DNA of 64,000 nt from positions 228,114 through 292,113 of the forward strand of contig NZ_JNJP01000001.1 of NCBI RefSeq assembly GCF_000701705.1, given 5' to 3'. Source of the stretch: Bilophila wadsworthia ATCC 49260. Lineage in GTDB: Bacteria > Desulfobacterota > Desulfovibrionia > Desulfovibrionales > Desulfovibrionaceae. Below are positions 47,558 through 56,153 of this stretch, in pieces; within the stretch, counting starts at the first letter, position 1; each line of letters opens with the position of its first letter. The notes under the pieces were generated by a model, which searched no databases, was not told the origin of the DNA, and was given only the letters and a program-made list of their open reading frames with translations. The translations under genes and the position numbers were made by a program.

Positions 47558-48529
47558 TTACTCCGCGGTAACGAGGTTGTCGGGCGTGGCGCCGTCCACG
47601 TATTGGAACAACTGGTCAACGGACATGCGGGACATGGCGTTGAGCGCATCCGTAGTGAAGGCCCCGGCGTGCGGGGACAGAATCACGTTGTCCAGCGAGA
47701 ACAGCGGGGAAGCGGTGAGCGGCTCCTGCGAATAGGCGTCGATGATCGCGCCGGAGATGACCTTGCCGCGCAGGGCTTCGTACAGGGCGTCCTCGTCCAC
47801 GATGCCGCCGCGGGCCATATTGACGAGCAGCGCGGAGGGCTTCATGAGCGCCAGTTCCGCCTTGCCGATGAACCCGGCGGTGGTTTCGTCGAGGGGGCAA
47901 TGCACGCACACGATGTCCGACTCGGCGAGCAGCTCGTTCAGTTCCCGGCGCTCGATGCCGTACTTGGCGGCAAGGGCTTCGGGCCAGCAGGGATCGGTCC
48001 CGAGGAGGCGGGCTTCGAACCCGGCCATCCGGGAAGCCACGCGGCTCCCGATGTTGCCGAGGCCGATGATGCCCACGGTCTTGCCGCAGATTTCACCGCC
48101 CATGGTCCGGGCCTTTTCCCACTGCCCGGTCCGCACGGCGTTGTCGCACTGCGGCACGTTGCGCAGGTAGCCGAGCAGCAACGCGAAGGTATGTTCCGCC
48201 ACGGCCACGCTGTTCGCGCCGGGCGTATTGCAAAGCAGGATGCCGCGCCGGAGCACGGATGGGATGTCGATCATGTCCAGCCCGGTGCCGAGCTTGGCGA
48301 TCAGCTTGAGGTTGGGGAGCTTTTCCAGCAGCTCGTCGGTGATGGTCAGGCTGTTGCCGGTGACGGCGATGTCGGCGGTGGCCAGCGCTTCAACGAAGCC
48401 GGGCGTGTTCACGCGCTTCCCGCGCCAGTCCAGCACTTCCAGGCGTTCGTCATCAAGCAGGCGGCGCATCTCGGCGTCGGAGAACTTGGCGAACGGCGGG
48501 GCTTCCACAAAAACGGTATGCTTGCTCAT
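47558..48529 (-). CDS. D-2-hydroxyacid dehydrogenase (NAD-dependent)
   Basis: A 323-residue dehydrogenase of the same superfamily as the one at 42109. The NAD fold GIIGLGNIGSRVAS, catalytic-region arginine in NMARGGIVDEDAL and histidine in LSPHAGAFT are seen. It lies between the ferredoxin (11 bases upstream) and the aminotransferase (4 bases downstream), so it is tightly coupled to both. Likely role: interconversion of a 2-oxo and a 2-hydroxy acid in the pathway. Confidence 0.92.
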   Translation of the reverse strand: MSKHTVFVEAPPFAKFSDAEMRRLLDDERLEVLDWRGKRVNTPGFVEALATADIAVTGNSLTITDELLEKLPNLKLIAKLGTGLDMIDIPSVLRRGILLCNTPGANSVAVAEHTFALLLGYLRNVPQCDNAVRTGQWEKARTMGGEICGKTVGIIGLGNIGSRVASRMAGFEARLLGTDPCWPEALAAKYGIERRELNELLAESDIVCVHCPLDETTAGFIGKAELALMKPSALLVNMARGGIVDEDALYEALRGKVISGAIIDAYSQEPLTASPLFSLDNVILSPHAGAFTTDALNAMSRMSVDQLFQYVDGATPDNLVTAE

Positions 48530-48540
48530 GTCCGCTCCGC

Positions 48541-48753
48541 CTAAACGAGGGTGTATAAGGGGAATTCAAAGGAAACGGCCTGATGGGGGCAGCTGATGCG
48601 GCAGTTGCCGCAATGCCAGCACTCACGCTTGTATGCTTCGATGACGTGAGGCGTTTCGTCGTGTTCCTTATCCAGTTCCAGAATGTAGCCGGGGCAATCC
48701 TTCACGCAGCGGCCACACTTGACGCATTTCTTGGAATCAAAAACCGGAGGCAT
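48541..48753 (-). CDS. Two-cluster ferredoxin (AprB-like small subunit)
   Basis: A 70-residue 2[4Fe-4S] ferredoxin with cluster motifs CVKCGRCVKDC and CWHCGNCRISC. The second is followed by PHQAVSFEFPLYTLV. It lies 28 bases after the FAD oxidoreductase gene and is most likely its electron-transfer subunit, as AprB is for AprA, though it is much shorter than AprB (about 150 residues) and lacks the C-terminal arm. Confidence 0.9.
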   Translation of the reverse strand: MPPVFDSKKCVKCGRCVKDCPGYILELDKEHDETPHVIEAYKRECWHCGNCRISCPHQAVSFEFPLYTLV

Positions 48754-48781
48754 GTCGTTTCTCCTTGTGAAAGATGCGGGA

Positions 48782-50431
48782 TCACTCCGTCCAGCCGAAC
48801 TGGAACGCGCCGTCCTTGCGGGTGAGCACCAGCCCCTTGGCGAGTTCGGGGTCCTTTTCGGGATAATCGGAGAGCTGGTACATGCCCCGCCCGCTTTCCT
48901 TGCGCTGGAGACAGGCTTCCAGATGGGCCCGGCACAGTTCGAGCAGGTCGAACGCCTCGTGCAGGCGCATCAGCTCGTGGTTGTTGGTGGCTACAACGCG
49001 ATCCGTGTAGCTCTCCACAAGGGCGAGCTTTTCGAGAGCGAGACGCATACAGGCCATGTTCCGGCGGTACTTGGCGTAGTAGTCCATGATCTGACGGATG
49101 GGATCTTCAAAGTCGTTGTACTTCAGAAGGTTGGTTCCCTTGCGCTCCCAAGGGGCGAGGATTCGGTCGTGTTCGGCCTGCGCTTCCGCGTCGTCGATGA
49201 CGCCCATCTCGGTGGACGCCGCATCGTTCGCGGCATGGAACGCCGCCACGTAGCCGCAGCACATCGCGCCGGAGAAACTCGTAAAGTTGCTGCCCGCGAA
49301 CAGGCCCTTCACCGTGGTTTCCAAGCGATCGTCGGCGAGGAGCATCCCGGAAACCGTCATTTCGGAAACTTCCACTTCCAACGGAGCCTTCTTGAACTCG
49401 ATGCCGCGGGCCGCGCAGTAATCAAGGTAGGTTTCCTTGTCCGCGGGCATGAGCACGTACTGGAGGTGATGCACGTCCTCGTCGCTGAAGTGGGTCATAT
49501 CCATATAGAACGGCGGACCGTTGCCCTCGACCTGTTCCTGCCACGTGCCCATGACCTGATTGCGGCGCTTGCCGTTTTCGCCCATCGGGTCATACTTGAA
49601 CATGAACCGTTCGCCGAGCGCGTTGATTTCCTTGCCGCCCATGTTGTTGATGCCGTTCATGCCGGGCGCGCCCCAACCCTTGGGGATGAGCGTCGCGCGA
49701 CCGCTGATGTCGATATTGACCAGCGACGCACCGATCTGCATGGGCAGGACGAAATAGCTGCCGGTGTTGTACGGCATATGCCAGCAGTTGTAGGGGTTGC
49801 CGGTGGAGTTGTTGGTCAGGCGCTGGGGGTGCCAGCCGAGGGAACAGATGGCGGTTTTGCATTCGATGGCGTACACTTCGCGGGTCAGGACGTTGAAGCC
49901 CATGCACCCCATGATGTGCCCGCCGCGCTCGAACAGGCGGGTGATGTGGAAGTCGTCGAGGATGTTGACGCCGGACTTGCGCACGCGGCGGGCCAGATGC
50001 CGCTTGATGGTCGTGCCGTTGGTGATGTGCAGCCACCACGCGCCGGGCTGGCCGAAGCCGACGGAACGATACCGCTTGCCGTCCTTGATCAGGAATTCCG
50101 TATCGACTTCCTCAAGGATTTTCACGCAAGGCTTGATGGCGTCGAACCACTGGTTGAGCTGGGCTTCGCGGTAGCCGAAAGCGGACTTCATGAAGAAGCC
50201 GACAAAGGCTTCGCGGGTGTCGTTGGGTTCGTCGGTGCCGAGCGCCGCCATGAAATGGTCGTTGCCGCCGCCGAGGCAGCCGGAGCTTTCCAGCCGCCCC
50301 TGCCCCACCATGAGCACGTCGGCCTTAAGTTCCGCCGCGCGCAGGGCTGCACCGACACCTGAAGCGCCGGTTCCGAGGATGAGCACGTCGGTCTTGATGC
50401 GCTTTCCCCAAGCTGTTTCTGTAACAAGCAT
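48782..50431 (-). CDS. FAD-dependent oxidoreductase, AprA/fumarate-reductase-like
   Basis: A 549-residue flavoprotein. The FAD dinucleotide fold VLILGTGASGVGAALRAAEL lies near residues 16-35, and the flavin-domain segment ETTVKGLFAGSNFTSFSGAMCC near 371-392 is typical of the succinate dehydrogenase/fumarate reductase/AprA group. It is about 100 residues shorter than AprA. With the 70-residue ferredoxin it may reduce or oxidise an organic acid, for example an enoate, imine or hydroxy acid. It is the first gene of the seven-gene operon. The substrate is not inferable from motifs alone. Confidence 0.88.
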   Translation of the reverse strand: MLVTETAWGKRIKTDVLILGTGASGVGAALRAAELKADVLMVGQGRLESSGCLGGGNDHFMAALGTDEPNDTREAFVGFFMKSAFGYREAQLNQWFDAIKPCVKILEEVDTEFLIKDGKRYRSVGFGQPGAWWLHITNGTTIKRHLARRVRKSGVNILDDFHITRLFERGGHIMGCMGFNVLTREVYAIECKTAICSLGWHPQRLTNNSTGNPYNCWHMPYNTGSYFVLPMQIGASLVNIDISGRATLIPKGWGAPGMNGINNMGGKEINALGERFMFKYDPMGENGKRRNQVMGTWQEQVEGNGPPFYMDMTHFSDEDVHHLQYVLMPADKETYLDYCAARGIEFKKAPLEVEVSEMTVSGMLLADDRLETTVKGLFAGSNFTSFSGAMCCGYVAAFHAANDAASTEMGVIDDAEAQAEHDRILAPWERKGTNLLKYNDFEDPIRQIMDYYAKYRRNMACMRLALEKLALVESYTDRVVATNNHELMRLHEAFDLLELCRAHLEACLQRKESGRGMYQLSDYPEKDPELAKGLVLTRKDGAFQFGWTE

Positions 50432-50537
50432 GGTTTCTCCTTGGCTTCACTGAATAAAAAGGAAAGAAAAGGCCACTTATGCAACCGGAGTATCCGGTGT
50501 TTTCCTATTTCTTGTTCAGCAAAGGACATGCCAACGC

Positions 50538-50543
50538 ATTATA
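50538..50543 (-). promoter_or_regulatory. Candidate -10 element of the catabolic operon
   Basis: TATAAT read on the minus strand, about 107 bases before the flavoprotein ATG. The -35 (near TTAGAA, 17 bases upstream) is weak, which fits an activated promoter. Confidence 0.35.
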
Positions 50544-50626
50544 TTCGACTAGAGCTGATATTCTAATATGTTAGAGGAGAACACTCCACACAAAACGTCA
50601 ATAAACAGAAAAATACATGATTCTAT

Positions 50627-50658
50627 CAGAATATTTTCTGAATACAGAAATATTTCTG
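50627..50658. promoter_or_regulatory. Tandem 14-bp palindromic operator
   Basis: CAGAATATTTTCTG (50627-50640, near palindrome) and CAGAAATATTTCTG (50645-50658, perfect palindrome) lie 18 bases apart, about 85 bases upstream of the candidate -10. This spacing would put two dimers on nearly the same DNA face. No local regulator gene is evident. Confidence 0.55.
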
Positions 50659-50937
50659 AAAAAATCCACCATCCGATAACCAAACACCATGCTCAAATGG
50701 CCTGATCTCCCGCCACAAGCACGCTGAAGCCGCAAAAAAGATTCCATTCGGGCAAAGCGAATCTTTCTCTCTTGCGAAAAAACACCCAAACAAAAAGGGG
50801 AGCACGGCCAATCAATCGCCTGAACGAAAGGGAATCCGGCAATCCCGCTGCCCCTCCGCCTCTTCTGCCCACTGAAGGCCCCTTCCCCACCCCCACCGCA
50901 CAATGCTGTGCGCGCACAACAACGTACGGGCACAAAT

Positions 50938-50972
50938 AAAAAAGCCGCCTCCCAAACGGGAAACGGCTTTTT
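50938..50972 (-). terminator. Terminator of the NlpC/P60 gene
   Basis: AAAAAAGCCG and CGGCTTTTT form a stem around a 16-base loop. On the minus strand it ends in a T run, about 150 bases beyond the gene at 51125. Confidence 0.6.
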
Positions 50973-51124
50973 CTCGCCCTCAACAGACGTTCTTGAAACA
51001 ATGTGCCCTGCCCCAAAGCAAGAAATCAAGTCACAGAAGAAACCACGTTACGCTCTCAAGAAACGCCTTACGGAAGAATGACCGCGAAAGGGCACCCCTT
51101 CCGGGGCCTTCTCCCCCGCATTCC

Positions 51125-52612
51125 TCAATCATACCGTAGAACGCTCATCCCCTGCAGCCGGGAAAGAATCAGATTCTCGCGGCGGACGTTGGGAAGTTCA
51201 GCTCCGGGCTGGAGGGAGGTGACGACGGCCCGCCCGATAATGTGCCGGCCTTCGCCGTTCCCGTCATTGGTACGAACTCCCCAGACGTTGTGGAACATAA
51301 CGGGCTCGCCCTTGTACTCCCCTATATATAAGGTAATGTGCCCGCGCAGCCAGAGCAGCGTGGCGAACGGAACCCCTTCGTCCTTGATGATGCTTTCCTT
51401 ACCCGAGGGGGACGCCTTCACGAAGCTGATGAACTGCCATGCCTTGGCCTGCGCCGATGAGTTGCGTGGCAGCCACACCCCAAAAGGGACGAAAAGATCC
51501 CTCATCGCCAGCGAGCAGTCCCGATTGAACAGGTATCCGCCCCAGCCGTAGGGCTGCCCCATCATGCGGTTGCCGATCTCGGCCGCCGCCCTTGCCGTCA
51601 GGGGAATGGGCTTGCGCACCGCATCGGAGGGAGACACCCGCACGGGTACGGCCACGGCACGGCCCTGCGGATCACGCACAGGGACCAGCAGCCTCAGCGA
51701 GGATCCCGATCCGCCGGACAGAGGCAACATGGTCCCGAGGCTCCCCGTGGTAACATAACGCCCCAGCTCATCCACCAGCGGGACGTCGTCACGGACGATG
51801 ACCGCATACGTCCCGTTCTCGTAGCGCGAGCGGAACGGCGCGTCCGTCACAGCCGTATCCTCCGTGGGAACCCAGCCGGATACGAGCCCCGTCTCCACGA
51901 ACACCCATGCGCCATCGGCGGAGGTATGCACGACAAGCAGCGGCATCCCCACCGGAAGCGTGGAGTACATGAACATATCGAAGGGATACCCTTCCCCGGC
52001 CTCGGCAGGGTTCCCGAACCGGGGCTTATGGGTGGGCGCTTCGCGCAGCACCGTGGGCCGCACGGTAATCGCCTTGTCGAACCGGGACGGGTACACATCC
52101 CGAGCGGCGTTCGCCGTCAGCTTGTCCCAATTCTCCTGCGTCCACGGCAACAGGTTTTCCGCCCATCCCCGCGCCTTGCTCCGCTTCTTCTGGCCGCCGA
52201 AAATGGCGAACGCCTCGGAGGCGGAAACGGAGGAGCGTACAGCCTCCCACGGGCCAAAGAACAGGCTGTTGAACCGGGCGTCCTGCCGGGCCTGCTCCGC
52301 AGCCGACATGAGGGGCTTGTCCGGATTGCCCTGCCGGGCATAGACCAGCAAATCCTGCGGCAACCGCCGCAAATCCGCAATGCTCCCTTTCGGGCCTTCA
52401 AAGCTGCCGGACTCGGCCGGAGGCAGGCTCCCGCCCTTGCGTCCGCCGCCGCAGCCGCCGAGCGCAAGGGCGCAGCACAGCAATACGCCGAGAGCAATCA
52501 GACGGAGGCTTCTCCCTTTCACCATTTGGGGGACAGAGACAACGCCCCGCCCCCCGAGCCTTTCATACGGCGGCACACCCCAAAAGCCCTTGCGGGCACC
52601 AGAAACCATCAT
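51125..52612 (-). CDS. SH3-domain NlpC/P60 family lipoprotein
   Basis: A peptidoglycan peptidase-type protein. From the ATG at 52525 it begins MVKGRSLRLI with a lipoprotein signal ending LALGGC, giving 466 residues. From the ATG at 52612, which overlaps the recD2 stop (ATGA) and has GAGGG upstream, it is 495 residues with an odd 29-residue extension; both starts are possible. Domains: an N-terminal stabilising region, two SH3b modules (about 190-370) and a C-terminal NlpC/P60 domain with cysteine in FNRDCSLAMRDLF and histidine in RGHITLYIG. It likely trims wall peptides at the outer membrane. Confidence 0.87.
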   Translation of the reverse strand: MMVSGARKGFWGVPPYERLGGRGVVSVPQMVKGRSLRLIALGVLLCCALALGGCGGGRKGGSLPPAESGSFEGPKGSIADLRRLPQDLLVYARQGNPDKPLMSAAEQARQDARFNSLFFGPWEAVRSSVSASEAFAIFGGQKKRSKARGWAENLLPWTQENWDKLTANAARDVYPSRFDKAITVRPTVLREAPTHKPRFGNPAEAGEGYPFDMFMYSTLPVGMPLLVVHTSADGAWVFVETGLVSGWVPTEDTAVTDAPFRSRYENGTYAVIVRDDVPLVDELGRYVTTGSLGTMLPLSGGSGSSLRLLVPVRDPQGRAVAVPVRVSPSDAVRKPIPLTARAAAEIGNRMMGQPYGWGGYLFNRDCSLAMRDLFVPFGVWLPRNSSAQAKAWQFISFVKASPSGKESIIKDEGVPFATLLWLRGHITLYIGEYKGEPVMFHNVWGVRTNDGNGEGRHIIGRAVVTSLQPGAELPNVRRENLILSRLQGMSVLRYD

Positions 52613-54840
52613 GTGCGTTCACCCTCAGTTTGCGGACCGGCGGCCTCCGGGGCCGCCCCCAAACGTCGGGCCAGCCACGTATACCGCTTCTGCATCCGGT
52701 TGTTTTTAACGGCCATCGCCAAAGCGCGGGGCTCTCCCACCAGTACGACGAGACGCTTGCCCCGCGTCACCCCCGTATAGATGAGATTCCGCTGCAGCAG
52801 CATATAGTGCTGCGTCATCAACGGAATGACGACGGCAGGATATTCCGAACCCTGTGATTTGTGAATGGAAATCGCGTAGGCCGCCACTATTTCGTCGAGT
52901 TCTTCCCAATCGTACCCGACATAACGGTCATCATACCGGACAACAAGGCATTTTTCCTGTACGTCCACACTGGAAACCCGCCCGATATCGCCGTTGTACA
53001 CATCTTTCTCATAGTTGTTGCGGATCTGCATGACCTTGTCGCCGAGCCGGTAGAGCCGCTCTCCGCGCTGCAGGGCCTCCCCTTCGGGATTGAGCGCCTG
53101 CTGAAGCCGCAGGTTGAGGTTCGCCGCGCCCACGGTGCCCTTGTGCATGGGCGAAAGCACCTGGATTTCATCGAAAGGATCAAGCTGGAAACGGCGGGGG
53201 ATGTGGTTCTTGACCAAATCCACGATGATGTCCGCCGCGCGATCGGGATCGTCCTGCCGCATGAAATAGAAATCGGAAAGACGATCCTTTGAGGATTCGA
53301 GGCGTGGCAGCTCGCCCCGGTTGATCAGGTGGGCGTTGCACACGATTTCGCTTTCCGCCGCCTGCCGGAACACCTCCACCAGCTCGACCACGGGCATGGC
53401 CCCGGAAGCGATGAGATCCCCGAGCACATTGCCCGGCCCCACGGACGGGAGCTGATGCACGTCGCCCACGAACACGATGGTCGCGCCGAGCGGAGCCGCC
53501 TTGAGCAGGTGATAAGCCAGCATGGTGTCCATCATGGACGCCTCGTCCACCACAAGCAGCCCGCAGGCCAGAGGGTTATCCTCGTTGCGGGCGAACCCGT
53601 CGTCCTTGGGCGTGTATTCGAGCAGGCGATGGATCGTGCGGGCTTCCCGGCCGATGGCCTCGGACATGCGCTTCGCCGCCCGGCCCGTGGGCGCGGCCAG
53701 CAAAATCTTGGCCTTGTTTTCCGCGAAAACCTGAATGATCGCGTTCAGGATGGTGGTCTTGCCCGTACCGGGGCCGCCGGTCAGGACCATGACCTTGGAC
53801 GTCGCCGACGTGCGCACGGCCTCAAGCTGTTCCTCGGCCAGCGTAATGCCGAGCCGGGACACGACTTTCTCCACCACTTCGTCGGCCTTGGGGAACCGCA
53901 CCGACTTCGGCGAGGCGAGGATGCGCCGCAGGTAATAGGCAATCTTCGATTCGTAATGATGGAACCGGGTCAGGTACACGCCGATCTCGTCGTCGAGTTC
54001 CTCCAGCACCACACGTTCCTCACGGGCGAGGCAGTCCACGGCCTCCTCGACGAACTCTTCCGCGATGCCGAGCTGGGAGCAGGTCTGTTCCACCAAGGCC
54101 CGGCGGGGATAATAGACGTGCCCGTCGTCGATCTGCTTCATCAGCGTGTACAGCGTGCCCGCCTGAATCCGCAAAGGGTGCTCGCTTTCAAAGCCGAGCT
54201 TGGCCGCCAGCGCATCCGCCGTCAGGAAGCCGATGCCCCTGATGTCCATCGCCAGCCGGTAGGGGTTCTCCTGCACGATGGACAGCGCCTGCGGGCCGTA
54301 ATGCTTATAGATACGGACGGCGAAGGAAGCGCCTATATCGTGCGGCTGGAGGAACTGCACCAGATTGCGCACGCCCTGATGCTCGGTCCAGCACTCGACG
54401 ATGGTCACCAGCTTCTTCTGGGTGATGCCGGAAATTTCCAGCAGACGCTGCGGCTCCTCATCGAAAATCCTGAGCGTGTCTTCGCCGAACGCCTTGACGA
54501 TGCGCGCCGCGATGCTCTTGCCGATGCCCTTGATCAGCCCGGAGGCCAGATACAGCTTGATGCCCTCGGCGGTGGCGGGGAGCAGGCTTTCAAAGGAATC
54601 CATCTGCACCTGCCTGCCGAAGCGGGCGTTGTTCACCCACCGGCCCTTGATGCGCAGGGACGCGCCCGCCTGCGGGCTGCCCATATGCCCGACCACGGTG
54701 ACGAGATCCACCTCGTCCTTGCCTTCCGGCCTGACCCGGAACACCGTGTAGCCGTTTTCCTCATTATGGAAGACCACACGCTCCAGCGTGCCCTGCAATT
54801 CCACCGTATCATTGAGGGATGAAAGAGAAAGCTGCGTCAT
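52609..54840 (-). CDS. recD2: RecD2-type ATP-dependent DNA helicase
   Basis: A 743-residue SF1B helicase moving 5' to 3'. The N-terminal 1-330 has the RecD2-specific OB-like and helix-hairpin-helix regions. Walker A LTGGPGTGKTT lies near 352-362, motif II VVDEASMMDT follows, and AISIHKSQGSEYP is the C-terminal motif. In organisms without RecBC the enzyme acts in double-strand break and oxidative-damage repair. It follows aroC by three bases and overlaps the lipoprotein gene, so the three are cotranscribed. Confidence 0.94.
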   Translation of the reverse strand: MTQLSLSSLNDTVELQGTLERVVFHNEENGYTVFRVRPEGKDEVDLVTVVGHMGSPQAGASLRIKGRWVNNARFGRQVQMDSFESLLPATAEGIKLYLASGLIKGIGKSIAARIVKAFGEDTLRIFDEEPQRLLEISGITQKKLVTIVECWTEHQGVRNLVQFLQPHDIGASFAVRIYKHYGPQALSIVQENPYRLAMDIRGIGFLTADALAAKLGFESEHPLRIQAGTLYTLMKQIDDGHVYYPRRALVEQTCSQLGIAEEFVEEAVDCLAREERVVLEELDDEIGVYLTRFHHYESKIAYYLRRILASPKSVRFPKADEVVEKVVSRLGITLAEEQLEAVRTSATSKVMVLTGGPGTGKTTILNAIIQVFAENKAKILLAAPTGRAAKRMSEAIGREARTIHRLLEYTPKDDGFARNEDNPLACGLLVVDEASMMDTMLAYHLLKAAPLGATIVFVGDVHQLPSVGPGNVLGDLIASGAMPVVELVEVFRQAAESEIVCNAHLINRGELPRLESSKDRLSDFYFMRQDDPDRAADIIVDLVKNHIPRRFQLDPFDEIQVLSPMHKGTVGAANLNLRLQQALNPEGEALQRGERLYRLGDKVMQIRNNYEKDVYNGDIGRVSSVDVQEKCLVVRYDDRYVGYDWEELDEIVAAYAISIHKSQGSEYPAVVIPLMTQHYMLLQRNLIYTGVTRGKRLVVLVGEPRALAMAVKNNRMQKRYTWLARRLGAAPEAAGPQTEGERT

Positions 54841-54843
54841 GCC

Positions 54844-55926
54844 CTACCCCATCCGCCGCTGCAGCAGCAGAGCGTCGGCCACGGTCAAGGCGGCCATCGC
54901 CTCAAGCACGGGATTGACGCGCGGAATGGCGCAGATGTCGTGCCGTCCGCCCACACGCAAGGATACGGGGCTGCCTTCGGCGTTCACGCTTTGCTGTTCC
55001 TTGGCGATGGAGGGGATGGGTTTGATCGCCACGGTCATCACCAGCGGCTGGCCGGTCGAAATGCCGCCGAGGATACCGCCGCAATGGTTGGTCGCGGGAT
55101 TGCCCGGCGTCGATCCGGCCCCGGCCGGACGGTAGGCGTCGTTATTGAAGCTCCCCCGGCTGCGGGCCGCGGCGAAACCGTCGCCGATCTCCACGCCCTT
55201 GACCGCCCCTACGCTCATGAGCGCCTGCGCCAGCACGGCATCCAGCTTATCGAACACGGGTTCGCCCAGACCGGAGGGCACGCCGAGCACCTCCACCCGG
55301 ACGATGCCGCCGAGCGTGTCGCCCTCGCCGCGTACGGTACGGACCAACGCCTCCCACGGCTCCACGGCGGCCTCACACGGAGCGCAGTACGGACGGGACG
55401 CCGCGCCCGCCATGTCTTCCGGCGTAAAAGCCGGGGCGGGCATACCGCCGATTTCCAACGTGCAGGAACGCACCGAAATCCCCTGCGCCGCGAGCAGCGC
55501 GCGGGCAATGGCCCCGCCGGCCACACGGGCGGCGGTTTCGCGGGCCGAGGAACGCCCCCCGCCCCGGAAGTCGCGCACGCCGTACTTGGCGTCATAGGTC
55601 ATATCCGCGTGCCCCGGACGCCAGACCGCCGCCAGCGGCCCGTAATCGCCGGAGCGCTGGTTGGTGTTCTCGATTTGGAAGCCGATGGGCGTTCCAGTGG
55701 TCGCGCCTTCAAAAACGCCGGACAGCAACCGGACAGCGTCCGGCTCCTTGCGCGTGGTCCCGGCCGTGCCGCCGCCGGGACGCCGCCGGTCGAGCTCCTT
55801 CTGGAGCAGTTCCTCCGAGAGGGCGATGCCCGCCGGGCAACCGTCCACCACGCCGCCGAGCGCCGGGCCGTGGGATTCCCCGTAGGTGGTCAGACGAAAA
55901 AGACGTCCGAAAGTATTTCCGCTCAT
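54844..55926 (-). CDS. aroC: Chorismate synthase
   Basis: A 360-residue enzyme of the last common aromatic-amino-acid step, converting 5-enolpyruvylshikimate-3-phosphate to chorismate with reduced FMN. The signatures GESHGPALGGVVDGCPAG (about 17-34), RPGHADMTY (about 103-111) and FRGGGRSSARETAARVAGGA (about 119-138) are intact. Length is normal. It is the first gene of aroC-recD2-lipoprotein and divergent from hom. Confidence 0.97.
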   Translation of the reverse strand: MSGNTFGRLFRLTTYGESHGPALGGVVDGCPAGIALSEELLQKELDRRRPGGGTAGTTRKEPDAVRLLSGVFEGATTGTPIGFQIENTNQRSGDYGPLAAVWRPGHADMTYDAKYGVRDFRGGGRSSARETAARVAGGAIARALLAAQGISVRSCTLEIGGMPAPAFTPEDMAGAASRPYCAPCEAAVEPWEALVRTVRGEGDTLGGIVRVEVLGVPSGLGEPVFDKLDAVLAQALMSVGAVKGVEIGDGFAAARSRGSFNNDAYRPAGAGSTPGNPATNHCGGILGGISTGQPLVMTVAIKPIPSIAKEQQSVNAEGSPVSLRVGGRHDICAIPRVNPVLEAMAALTVADALLLQRRMG

Positions 55927-56052
55927 GAATGCTCTTTCCTCCGTGTGACTCCCGCCATCAAAACACGATTCGTTTTCGGCGTCCAGAGACGAACCCCCAG
56001 GCGGAGCATGACTTTTTTCGCTTCCGCCTCCGCCGCCGCGCGCTTCCCTCCC

Positions 56053-56082
56053 TTTACAGACGGCGCCGTTCCCTACTATAGA
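56053..56082 (+). promoter_or_regulatory. Candidate promoter of hom
   Basis: TTTACA (56053-56058), an 18-base spacer and TATAGA (56077-56082), 71 bases before the hom ATG. Judged by eye. Confidence 0.35.
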
Positions 56083-56153
56083 TACAAATTCACGCTACGG
56101 ACAGGTACTTCCGTCCCTTCCGCGAAGACTTCAGCCCAAAAGGACATCTGTTG

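Larger units (their letters stand above)
50432..51124. other. Regulatory region of the catabolic operon
   Basis: A 693-base gap between two minus-strand genes, mostly AT-rich, with no gene recognised. It holds a -10-like TATAAT on the minus strand (50538-50543), two tandem palindromes (50627-50658) and the terminator at 50938-50972. The stretch 50690-50930 holds nothing I can name. Confidence 0.55.

Noticed and set aside
48719..50362. 547-residue open frame on the plus strand
   Set aside because: Antisense to the flavoprotein and ferredoxin genes, which have intact cofactor motifs.
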